DNA of 64,000 nucleotides from an uncultured Saprospirales bacterium. GTDB lineage: Bacteria > Bacteroidota > Bacteroidia > Chitinophagales > JADIYW01. The notes beneath the pieces were generated by a model, which saw only the letters and a list, made by a program, of their open reading frames with translations, was not told the DNA's origin and ran no database searches. Of the stretch, positions 7,702-16,457 are shown in pieces (within the stretch, counting starts at the first letter, position 1; every line of letters begins with the position of its first letter). The translations under genes and the position numbers were made by a program. The stretch is taken from NCBI GenBank assembly GCA_938008535.1, contig CALLKF010000006.1:1-64000 (forward strand), given 5' to 3'.

Positions 7702-10071
7702 CTACATCTTTTTCAATTTCAAACTATGTTTTTTATGCTCTTCTACTTTTGATTTGGTAAAACACATTGGATAGCTTTTACCAGCAAACCAATCTTTTAA
7801 TTGATTTCTATAATATGGACTTGCCATGTTTGCGCTGTTTCCTAATGGCATCACCACGGTAGATTTATCAAAATCAGAGAAATCTAAAATTTGCCTATAC
7901 GAAACAGAACTTAATTCACCACCAAAACTTTCCATGTGCATAATATAGGTTTGAAAAGGTGTGTCGGTATCGCCACCAATCGGATATGGTCCGATATCAA
8001 AGACTTTATCCATCGGTGGTTTTACTGAAAACGAATGTGGAAATACAATTGCATGCAAGTTGCCCCAATTCCATTTTTTATTATTGGTTCCATAGTTTAA
8101 TTTCAGCCAATCAATAGCAGCTTTGAAACCATCTTTCAATAATTTTTCTTTTCCGCCTGCTTCTTGCAACCAAAATGAACTTGGATTGTCTAAGATGCGC
8201 AATAAAATAGGAGTGTTGTGTCCAAGATAAGAATTTACAGGATCGAGTACACCGTGCGAACCTTTTCCCATTAATTCATCTATCAATTGTTTATCATTAA
8301 TACCAGCTTCAAACAATCTTTTTACAATCATTTTTTTGCTGACTTTATACAAGGAACTTTCAATAAAATCAGGTGATAAAATACCATTCCATTTTAGTAA
8401 TAAATCAACATAGTTTTGTAATTCTGCATTATCCATTTTTATGTTCTGGAAATGTCTGGTGAATAATTTTGCTGGCGTACAATAAAAATCCATTTGCATT
8501 TCAACAAAATCTTTTGGCTCTAGTTTTTCTTTTTTATTGATCATGTCATCCAATCGGTTGGCACGATAACCATTCATATAAATATCACCTAAGAAATGCG
8601 GAAAATCATCTGGTTCAATTTTATGATTGGCTGTAATCACATATCCTTTTTCTGGATTTAAAACATGAGGCATTTCGTCAAATGGAACGAATGCCTTCCA
8701 ATCATTTTCACCAGACCAACCTTCTTGAGGAACAGATGCTTGCTGTTTAGTGCGCACAGGAACTTTTCCAGAATTGTAATAACCAATATTTCCATCTACA
8801 TCAGCATAAACAATATTTAAACCAGGTGCTGTAATATTTTCTACACCATTTACAAAATCATTCCAATGTTGTGCTTTGTTTAAAAGAAACCAACCATGAA
8901 TAGATTTTCCTGATGTCAATGCCATTGAACTTAAAGATAATTTTTGGTTGGAATCACCAACAATATCTGATATAATAGTGCCATGAATGGTTCGATATAT
9001 TTTCTCGATGTGTGGCATTTTTTCATCTTTAATAAAAATCTTTTCTTCGATGATTTCTGTTTCTTTTAAATTGCCTTCATGCATGTATGTTGTGCAATTT
9101 TCATCCGTAAATTTTTCTACAAATACATCTTCGATATCGGTAAATGCCAAGGTGATGCCCCAGCCAATTTTTTCATTATGGCCAATTTGCACCATTGGCA
9201 ACGTTGGTGCTGAAACACCAGTTACATGCATTTCCGGACAATGCAAATGATTCATGTACCAAATATTTGGATTCCGCAATGCTAAGTGCGGATCGTTGCA
9301 TAAATACGGTTTCCCAGTTTTAGATTTTGAGCCAGAAACTGTCCAAGCATTGCTGCCATTCATGCTTGGCATGTATGGACCTTTCAAAGCATTAAATTTT
9401 CCTGCAACATCTAAGAAATTAAATTCAATGCCTTTCGGTAAGGTAACAGGATTTTCTTTCGGATAAGTATTATCTAATTCTGCAGCTGCTTCTGCGCCAA
9501 CTGCTGCAATTAATTTTGCTTTGATAATTTCATCGTACCAACCCCAAGATAAAATAGAAATTAATAATCTACTAAAAGAGACCACATCCATTGGTTCCCA
9601 AAGTTCCGGTGTGTGTTTTATTAATTTGAATTCTATTGGTAGTTGAAATTCACTACTATTGATATATGCATTAATGCCATTGCAATAAGATATAATTAAT
9701 TGATGTTCTTCTTCGCCAAATAAATCCCAGTCTTGTTTGGCAATGCGTTCAAAACCTAATGTACGAGCAGCTTTATCGGTATCTAATGCATCTTTACCTA
9801 AAAATTCGCTGAGCCGACCGCGTGCTGCTCTACGGTTGACTTCCATTTGCCACAATCTATCTTGTGCATGTACAAAACCTTGTCCAAAAATAACATCATT
9901 TATATTTTGCGCATAGATATGTGCCACACCAAATTCATCGCGAATAACTTCAATTTCGTCAACTATATTTTTTACAAAAATGGAGCCGTCTAATTTTGGT
10001 AATCGAGCGCGACTCATTTCTTTGATGATTGGCTTTAAAACCACTCCACCAATATTATTTAGAATTGACAT
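7702..10071 (-). CDS. Penicillin acylase family protein (Ntn amide hydrolase)
   Basis: 789 residues, the normal size of the precursor. The family is made as one chain and cut autocatalytically before a serine nucleophile. Here that site is NGSNAWTVSG with Ser240 as the predicted first residue of the beta chain. Other family motifs include EVIRDEFGVAHIYAQ near the N-terminus, GQGFVHAQDRLWQME, CNDPHL and GWGITLAFTDIEDVF. No clear export signal is seen, which is unusual because many members are periplasmic. The substrate could be beta-lactams, acyl-homoserine lactones or other N-acyl compounds and cannot be chosen from sequence. Confidence 0.9.
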   Translation of the reverse strand: MSILNNIGGVVLKPIIKEMSRARLPKLDGSIFVKNIVDEIEVIRDEFGVAHIYAQNINDVIFGQGFVHAQDRLWQMEVNRRAARGRLSEFLGKDALDTDKAARTLGFERIAKQDWDLFGEEEHQLIISYCNGINAYINSSEFQLPIEFKLIKHTPELWEPMDVVSFSRLLISILSWGWYDEIIKAKLIAAVGAEAAAELDNTYPKENPVTLPKGIEFNFLDVAGKFNALKGPYMPSMNGSNAWTVSGSKSKTGKPYLCNDPHLALRNPNIWYMNHLHCPEMHVTGVSAPTLPMVQIGHNEKIGWGITLAFTDIEDVFVEKFTDENCTTYMHEGNLKETEIIEEKIFIKDEKMPHIEKIYRTIHGTIISDIVGDSNQKLSLSSMALTSGKSIHGWFLLNKAQHWNDFVNGVENITAPGLNIVYADVDGNIGYYNSGKVPVRTKQQASVPQEGWSGENDWKAFVPFDEMPHVLNPEKGYVITANHKIEPDDFPHFLGDIYMNGYRANRLDDMINKKEKLEPKDFVEMQMDFYCTPAKLFTRHFQNIKMDNAELQNYVDLLLKWNGILSPDFIESSLYKVSKKMIVKRLFEAGINDKQLIDELMGKGSHGVLDPVNSYLGHNTPILLRILDNPSSFWLQEAGGKEKLLKDGFKAAIDWLKLNYGTNNKKWNWGNLHAIVFPHSFSVKPPMDKVFDIGPYPIGGDTDTPFQTYIMHMESFGGELSSVSYRQILDFSDFDKSTVVMPLGNSANMASPYYRNQLKDWFAGKSYPMCFTKSKVEEHKKHSLKLKKM

Positions 10072-10162
10072 AGTTTATTTTAATTTGACTTTAAATATAA
10101 CTATTAATGGTGAGATATAATCTATTTAAAGAATGTCAAAATAAAATTGACTTGTAATTAAA

Positions 10163-12223
10163 TTAAGCAGTCATTTCCTTCAACTCATTTGCAGCATCTT
10201 GCAAAGAAACTTTGGGTTCGTAGTTGAAATCGCGTTTGGCTTTGTCGATGTTTCCAGCAATGTCATAATCGAATTTTCCTGCTGCGTGAATAGTTGGATG
10301 CAAGTAGTTGAATTTTCCTAAAATAGTATCGAGCAATTCAAAACATCTGCAGAAAATTTTTGGAATATAAAGTGGTTTGTAGCTAACGTTTAAAGATGTC
10401 GCAATGGCTTTATAAATATCATCTACCGTTGAATGTGGCTGGTCGTTTCCAATCCAATACCAATTACCAAAAGTTGTTTTATTTTTTTCAACTTTAAAAA
10501 ATGCTTCAATAATATTATCGATATGAGAAATGCTGCGTAGGTTTTTTCCATTGCCAAAAACAAGTTGTCGAGGCCAATAAAACATATTCACGAACGTTAA
10601 TTGGCGTGCTGGTGCAAATGGTCCAAAAAACCAAAAACCACGCAACGAAGTGCCATCAATTTTTCCTTCTGCTGTTTTATCTAAGATGTATTTTTCTGCC
10701 AAATACTTGCTTTTTCCATAATTTTTATATGGCGTTGCTTTTGTATTTTCATCGAATACTTTTTGCTCTTTTGTTCCGTAACCACAAGTAGAATCAGTTG
10801 ACATAAATACAATTCTTCGAATATTATTTTCGATGCATGCATCTACTAAATTCTTTGTTCCATCAAAATTTACTTTGTATAAAATATCAATATTTTTTGG
10901 ATATATAGCACCAGCTAAATGAAAAACAGTGCTTACATTTTTTACGGCTTCGCGCACTTGTAGCATGTTGGTGATGTCTGCATAAACAATCTCGTAATTT
11001 TCAGGCAAATTCAATAAACCTTTAAAACGTGGCTCTAATAAGATGCGTACTTTTCTGCTGCTTTGATGGTTTCCAAAACGATCACCGTTGATTAAAATAT
11101 CAATCATTCGATTGCCAAGCCAACCTGGAACGCCTGTAATTAAAAGGGTTTCGGCGTTGTTGTCATTAAATTGCTTTGCATCGCTTACAACTACGGTTTC
11201 ATTACTTTTTGTTTGCTTTCCTAAATTTTGAACACCTAAAATTTTTCGGTTTGCATCTTGAATAGCATGTTGCAAAATTTCATCTGCTGGTTTTGTTTGA
11301 TAACCGAGTTCATTTTTTGCTTTAGAACAATCGTACCAAGAAAAATTTCCAACGACGCTGGTTACATATTCTGGACTGATTGGAAATTCTTTTCCAAGTA
11401 GTTTAAATGCTTTTGATAAAATCCAAGATGCCAAATAAATAGCAAATTTTGGCATCTTTAAAAATGGCATTTTCTGACGGCTGTTGTCACTTAAAATTTT
11501 ATAAAATTCTTTGAACGTAATATTTTCGCCACCTAAAATATACGTTTCTTTTGCTTTACCTTTTTCATAAGCAGCCACATGGCCTTTTGCTATTTCTTCC
11601 ACAGCAGCAATGCAAATTCCACCATCAAAATAAACAGGTGTTCCTTTTTCTAAATAGTCTTTTATTACTTTATGTGGTGGTGTTAATTTTGGGTCACCAG
11701 CACCAACTGTCCAAACTGGATATACACGACGCACATCGTAATTGTTTTCAGCAATAAAATGTTCAACAAATTGTTCTGCTAATAATTTTCCTTGTACATA
11801 CGGACTTTCAGCAAAACCTGTTTTATCGTTTTCGTTTAACGGTTTATTGCTATCAGCACTTCTTCCTATAACTACCACGGAGCTTGTATAAATAACAGTT
11901 TTAACGTTAAAATCTAAACAAGCTTTTAACACAGTTTGCGTTAATTTATCCGAATTTTCAACCACGCGCGCTGCGTGTTGCATGGATGTGGTATTTTCGG
12001 CAGCCAAATGAAACAGACAATCAGCGTTTGTAATTACTGTTTTATAAGTATCAACATCAAATAAATTACAAATATGAATTTTTGCGCCTAGATTTTCTAA
12101 CTCAATTACATTTACATTGATAGTGCGAACTAAAAGATGCACATCATAATTTTTCTGCAATAAAATTTTAGACACATTATATCCGATGTGACCAGCAGCG
12201 CCTGTTACGATAATTTTTTGCAT
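10163..12223 (-). CDS. Double-domain SDR protein: two fused extended epimerase/dehydratase-like domains
   Basis: 686 residues, twice the usual size of an extended short-chain dehydrogenase. Domain 1 starts with the NAD(P) motif VTGAAGHIGYN and has the catalytic pattern SSVVVIG then YVQGK. Domain 2 begins near residue 360 with ITGVPGWLGNRM and has STDSTCGYG then YKNYGKSK. Both keep the Tyr-x-x-x-Lys pair, so both may be active. Domain 1 resembles dihydroflavonol-4-reductase-like enzymes and domain 2 the 3-beta-hydroxysteroid dehydrogenase group. It is divergent from an acyltransferase gene and next to probable glycan genes. Substrate unknown; sugar-nucleotide or polyketide/lipid chemistry are both possible. 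Confidence 0.85.
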   Translation of the reverse strand: MQKIIVTGAAGHIGYNVSKILLQKNYDVHLLVRTINVNVIELENLGAKIHICNLFDVDTYKTVITNADCLFHLAAENTTSMQHAARVVENSDKLTQTVLKACLDFNVKTVIYTSSVVVIGRSADSNKPLNENDKTGFAESPYVQGKLLAEQFVEHFIAENNYDVRRVYPVWTVGAGDPKLTPPHKVIKDYLEKGTPVYFDGGICIAAVEEIAKGHVAAYEKGKAKETYILGGENITFKEFYKILSDNSRQKMPFLKMPKFAIYLASWILSKAFKLLGKEFPISPEYVTSVVGNFSWYDCSKAKNELGYQTKPADEILQHAIQDANRKILGVQNLGKQTKSNETVVVSDAKQFNDNNAETLLITGVPGWLGNRMIDILINGDRFGNHQSSRKVRILLEPRFKGLLNLPENYEIVYADITNMLQVREAVKNVSTVFHLAGAIYPKNIDILYKVNFDGTKNLVDACIENNIRRIVFMSTDSTCGYGTKEQKVFDENTKATPYKNYGKSKYLAEKYILDKTAEGKIDGTSLRGFWFFGPFAPARQLTFVNMFYWPRQLVFGNGKNLRSISHIDNIIEAFFKVEKNKTTFGNWYWIGNDQPHSTVDDIYKAIATSLNVSYKPLYIPKIFCRCFELLDTILGKFNYLHPTIHAAGKFDYDIAGNIDKAKRDFNYEPKVSLQDAANELKEMTA

Positions 12224-12285
12224 AAACGATTGCTAAGATACCTATTTTGTATAAAATGGAAATTATTAATTTGGTTATTAAAATG

Positions 12286-12293
12286 TATCTTTG
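12286..12293 (+). promoter_or_regulatory. -7 element TATCTTTG of the first acyltransferase gene
   Basis: Exact match to the Bacteroidota TAnnTTTG -7 consensus, 22 bases before the ATG at 12316. A start at the TTG at 12247 would lie upstream of this promoter, which supports the shorter gene. No well-spaced -33 box is seen. Confidence 0.6.
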
Positions 12294-12315
12294 TAAAATT
12301 GATTTTTTACAGTTC

Positions 12316-13530
12316 ATGAAAGAACAAAAACTAACATATTCGGTATCCTATTTTAAGCAATTTGACGGAGCAAGAGGTTTACTGGCATTTTCAATTTTTA
12401 TATTGCATTTACATTTTACGTACATTAAAGTTCCGAGTACGCTTGCTAATTTTACGTTGCATAGTTTTTTTGTTGCATCTGCATTTTTAATTACAAAAAT
12501 TTTATTGAAAGACAAACAAAAGTCACCAACTTTTAAAACTTTTTTTGTACAATTTTATGTAAAACGTATTCTGCGTATTTTTCCTGTTTATTTTGGCTAC
12601 ATACTAATACTTATTTTAATTGCTGTATTTACTAAATTAACTTGGTATCATGACTTCGCATTTGTAATCACTGAGATAAAACGAAGCGGCTGGATGTTGT
12701 TTACGTTTACCTACAACTTCAAAGATTTAATAGCCATTTTTATAAACGATGGTGAACTGGCAACGTCTTCGTTGTTTGGACATTTATGGTCGATTTCATT
12801 AGAAGAACAATTTTATATTGTAATACCTTTTCTTATTTATTTTTTATCTGAAAAATCATTAAAACGCTTAGCGATGTTTATGATTTTTATTTTTCCTATA
12901 ATACGTATTCTTGGATATTATTATTTGCATCAAAAAACAGATAATTATTTATTACTTGGTTTTGCAATGATTCGTAATACGTTTTTTCAATTTGACGCAT
13001 TTTTTTATGGTATTTTAATTGCGTTATTGCCAAAGATAAATCTCAAAATTATAAGACGTTTTTTTTACACAACTATAGCGATGATTGTAGTACAAGAAAT
13101 ACTCAATTTAAGTATGATTCAGCATCAATTTGGAATTCCGTTTTACAAAATAATTTCTCAGTATGATATTTATGCACGTTGCGGTGCATCTATGTATATT
13201 GATATTCTATTGAATGCAAGTTGCTTTTGTTTTCTTTATCTTGTGTTTAATACTGAAGCAGAGTTTCCTTTACTATTGAACGATAGATTAGTTGAATACG
13301 GAAAATTTTCATTTGGTTCCTATGTTTACCAGTATCTTTTTATTATGCCATGTTATTACTTGATTTATCAAAACTTAATAAAGATAATGCCAATCATTTT
13401 TGCAGAATTAATTACTGCATTTGTTTGTTTATCTACATTAATGTGGTTTTCTAGAATTAGTTATTATTCATTTGAAATGTACTTCTTAAAGAAAAAAGAA
13501 GTGCTTACAAAAAAGTTATTGTCCAATTAA
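12316..13530 (+). CDS. Acyltransferase-3 family membrane protein
   Basis: About 404 residues from the ATG at 12316, chosen because a TATCTTTG promoter box lies between it and an upstream TTG. The N-terminus has FDGARGLLAFSIFILHLHF, the conserved Arg and the catalytic-type His of acyltransferase 3 proteins, followed by about ten membrane helices. The second family motif GHLWSISLEEQFYI is intact. Such proteins move acyl groups (often acetyl) onto sugars of O-antigen, exopolysaccharide or peptidoglycan. A related but partly degenerate gene follows 48 bases downstream, and the rest of the cluster looks like surface-glycan modification. Confidence 0.88.
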   Translation: MKEQKLTYSVSYFKQFDGARGLLAFSIFILHLHFTYIKVPSTLANFTLHSFFVASAFLITKILLKDKQKSPTFKTFFVQFYVKRILRIFPVYFGYILILILIAVFTKLTWYHDFAFVITEIKRSGWMLFTFTYNFKDLIAIFINDGELATSSLFGHLWSISLEEQFYIVIPFLIYFLSEKSLKRLAMFMIFIFPIIRILGYYYLHQKTDNYLLLGFAMIRNTFFQFDAFFYGILIALLPKINLKIIRRFFYTTIAMIVVQEILNLSMIQHQFGIPFYKIISQYDIYARCGASMYIDILLNASCFCFLYLVFNTEAEFPLLLNDRLVEYGKFSFGSYVYQYLFIMPCYYLIYQNLIKIMPIIFAELITAFVCLSTLMWFSRISYYSFEMYFLKKKEVLTKKLLSN

Positions 13531-13578
13531 ATTACAATATAGTTTTTTATACTTATTTTTAAATAAAATAGATATACA

Positions 13579-14790
13579 ATGTCTGAGAAAAGAGTAGAAA
13601 TAGACAGAAACAATCCGATGTATCACTTAGCTGGTTGGCGTGGTGTGGCATCTATCCTTATTTTTATCATTCATTATCGATTAAAGAAATATAACATGCC
13701 AAGTGTGCTTGGCTACACTGGCACGCATTCGTTTTTTTTATTGTCCGCTTATTTTGTAAGCGTAGGTTTATTTAAAAAATTTGAAAATAAAGATATTAAT
13801 GCTTGGCAAACTTTTAAGGATTTTATTGTAAAACGAATTCTGAAGATTATTCCTGTTTATTATTTGTACATTTTTATTATGCTGCTTATTGGTGTTGTTT
13901 CTTTATTAGTAATGAAAAATGATTTAGGTATTTTAACCGAATTTAAACGTTTTGGCATTGGCTTGTTTACTTATACTTTTAATTACAGAGAAATCTATAA
14001 TGTTTTTATCAATAAACACTACATACCAGAAACGATGATATTTCCACATCTTTGGTATATCTCTTTTGATTTACAATTATGCATTATTCTTTTTGCGTTT
14101 ATTGCATTTATCAGAAACAGAGATTTGCTTTTAAAAGTCTCTGTTGCAGGTGTTATCTTTATGATTATATTTCGTTTTATTGTTTGGCATTATTTGATGA
14201 GTATTCCAGGCGATACCATCAGTAAAATATATATCATGGAGAAATTGCCACTCATGGAATTAGATACGGTGTTCTACGGAATTATTTTATGTTTGTATGA
14301 TTTTAAAAAATCGAAACTTTTATTTCCAGTACTTATTTTTGCTGCATTGCTCTGTTATGGCTGGGCATTTTATCGTGGTTATGTAATCAGTATTGAAGAC
14401 AATATACCATTGCATGTTGCATTGCGTGAAGATATTTATGTGGCGCCACATTTAGGCATGCAAGTCATAGATAGCACCATTGCTTTCTTTATTTTTATTC
14501 TGTTTGCATGCATTCTGAATTTTCCGCAAAAGTTCAAAATATTATTAAATCCTGTGTTGATGAAAATTGGAGGTCTATCATTAACGATGTATATTTTCCA
14601 ATTTATTTTTATATTGATAGGTTTGGTAATTGCTGGTGTGTTACGCAAATTTTTGCCAGGAATATTGGCTGATGTAGTTGGTTTAATTTCATTTTTAGTA
14701 TTAGATTATTTTAGCGCAGGAATTATTTATACCGTTTATGAAAAGCCAATTCATAAAATTATTGATAAAAAATTGAAGAAAGATAAATAA
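13579..14790 (+). CDS. Acyltransferase-3-like membrane protein with degenerate motif
   Basis: 403 residues, about ten membrane segments, and clearly related to the preceding gene. It keeps LAGWRGVASILIFIIHYRL with the conserved Arg and His, but the second signature reads PHLWYISFDLQLCI where the neighbour has HLWSISLEEQFY, so the Glu pair is lost. It may act on a different acceptor, be a non-catalytic partner, or be diverging. Its stop overlaps the next start by one base (TAATG), which points to cotranscription with the GT-C-like pair. Family is firm, activity uncertain. Confidence 0.8.
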   Translation: MSEKRVEIDRNNPMYHLAGWRGVASILIFIIHYRLKKYNMPSVLGYTGTHSFFLLSAYFVSVGLFKKFENKDINAWQTFKDFIVKRILKIIPVYYLYIFIMLLIGVVSLLVMKNDLGILTEFKRFGIGLFTYTFNYREIYNVFINKHYIPETMIFPHLWYISFDLQLCIILFAFIAFIRNRDLLLKVSVAGVIFMIIFRFIVWHYLMSIPGDTISKIYIMEKLPLMELDTVFYGIILCLYDFKKSKLLFPVLIFAALLCYGWAFYRGYVISIEDNIPLHVALREDIYVAPHLGMQVIDSTIAFFIFILFACILNFPQKFKILLNPVLMKIGGLSLTMYIFQFIFILIGLVIAGVLRKFLPGILADVVGLISFLVLDYFSAGIIYTVYEKPIHKIIDKKLKKDK

Positions 14791-16457
14791 TGCAAGTAGA
14801 GAGCGACATTAATTCTAGTAACATCAAAACGCTGTCTGATAAGTTGGTTTATTGTATTTGCATTTTTTGCTTATTAATTACAGGAATTAAATGGTCATCT
14901 GGTTTACAAAATCATGTTGATGTATTGCTTGCTGACGAAGCTGAATACTTGCGAAATGGTTTGAATCTTTTTCACATCATCGCAAAAAATTGGGGACCAA
15001 CGTATAACCTTTGGTATAAAGCACTTTCTTTTATTAATAGTAATCCAGTTGAGTTGTATTATTTGAATTATAAAATTGGTGCTATTGCAGTTGGTGTTTT
15101 ATTATTTATATTTTTGGTTCGATATAATATTCATATCACTGTTGCATTTTTGATTGCATTTTGCTTTTTATTTTCGGATGTAAACATCAACACTTGGCCA
15201 AGAATTTCTCATTTTGTAATAATTGTTTTATTGATTTTTTTTATAGCGATAAAAAATAGTTCTTCGTTTATAAATAAACTGATTTTATTTTCAGCAGTAA
15301 CATTTATTTTAGCATTCGCACGACCAGAATTATTGTCTATAGCCATGCTTCTAACTGCTGTAAGTATTTCCTTTTCTATATATAATTATAAAATAATTGT
15401 TACTCGAATTCCACATTTAGTATTACTGTTTTTTGTTGCAGGAATTTTATTTCTTGTGTATGGAAAACCTGCAGATTCTTACTCAAATATCAATCGGATT
15501 TACATTGCATTTTGCCAGCATTATGCAATTGCGTATAAAGTACGTACACACAGCTCAATGAATGCAGTAATTGAATGGATTGATTTTACAAGACCATTAT
15601 TTGGTGATTGCAAAACAGTTACAGAAATATTTATGAAGCATTTTGATTTAGTGTTGCCACATGTTTTGTTTGTGGCGAAATTATATGTTGTTACGTTTTT
15701 AAATTTTGTATTGAATTTTGTAGTGCCTATTTATTTTATTCATAAAATGAAATTGAAACTTGCATTGTTGATTGGCTTGTTTGTATTCATTATTTTCTCT
15801 TTCTTTTATACAAAAACAAGAGTATCGATACTCGCAAAATTAAAAGAAAATGCAGTTGTGTTGTTGTTCGCATTTGTTATCAGCATTCCAAGTATTGGCA
15901 TTTGTGCCATTATTTTTCCACGTCAACATTATATGATGATGCAGTGTGTTTGGGTTGCGTTGCTGCTTGGAATTATTTTATCTGTTTGGTTAGAAATGAT
16001 TGATTTTAAAAATTTTTATGCATTACCATTGCTAGTTATGTTTGTTTTTATTTCGCCGAAAGCAGCCGAATTTACAACGTTTCAAGGCATGCCTGATATT
16101 AAAAATTTATGTACTCAAAAGTTTATTGCATACATGAATGAACAAAAGTGGACGAAACAACACACAATTTTTAGCAATATCTTAAATGTACAAATGCTGT
16201 TTAATAAACCTGAAAACTTTAAACAGTTTAATACGGAATACATGTTGAAGCAAATGCCAATGAATACTAAATTTAATGACATTTTAACCAAAGATAAAAT
16301 TGATATTATTTTGATGAATGATGCCTTGTTAGAAGAATCAAGATTAAAGAAAGATAGCACATGGCAAGAACTTACCACGCATCCAGAAAATTTTAATTTT
16401 AAGAAAGTAGAATATTGCAAAGATTGCGAAAGTTATTTATTGATAAAAGATTATTAG
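14790..16457 (+). CDS. GT-C-like multipass membrane protein, copy 1
   Basis: 555 residues with about 11 membrane helices and a soluble C-terminal part. Near residue 47 the first periplasmic loop carries LLADEAEYLRNG, with the Asp-Glu pair typical of GT-C polyprenyl-phosphate-sugar transferases (ArnT/PMT/GT39-like). A central FARPE motif and a FPRQHYMMMQ helix start are shared with the next gene. The last residues (CKDCESYLLIKDY) form a Cys-bearing tail. It starts on the stop codon of the acyltransferase and is followed at once by a paralogue. A role transferring sugars to surface glycans is inferred. Confidence 0.65.
   Translation: MQVESDINSSNIKTLSDKLVYCICIFCLLITGIKWSSGLQNHVDVLLADEAEYLRNGLNLFHIIAKNWGPTYNLWYKALSFINSNPVELYYLNYKIGAIAVGVLLFIFLVRYNIHITVAFLIAFCFLFSDVNINTWPRISHFVIIVLLIFFIAIKNSSSFINKLILFSAVTFILAFARPELLSIAMLLTAVSISFSIYNYKIIVTRIPHLVLLFFVAGILFLVYGKPADSYSNINRIYIAFCQHYAIAYKVRTHSSMNAVIEWIDFTRPLFGDCKTVTEIFMKHFDLVLPHVLFVAKLYVVTFLNFVLNFVVPIYFIHKMKLKLALLIGLFVFIIFSFFYTKTRVSILAKLKENAVVLLFAFVISIPSIGICAIIFPRQHYMMMQCVWVALLLGIILSVWLEMIDFKNFYALPLLVMFVFISPKAAEFTTFQGMPDIKNLCTQKFIAYMNEQKWTKQHTIFSNILNVQMLFNKPENFKQFNTEYMLKQMPMNTKFNDILTKDKIDIILMNDALLEESRLKKDSTWQELTTHPENFNFKKVEYCKDCESYLLIKDY

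Noticed and set aside
12247..12315. TTG start giving a longer acyltransferase
   Set aside because: A TATCTTTG promoter element lies inside this stretch and the family N-terminus begins at the later ATG.
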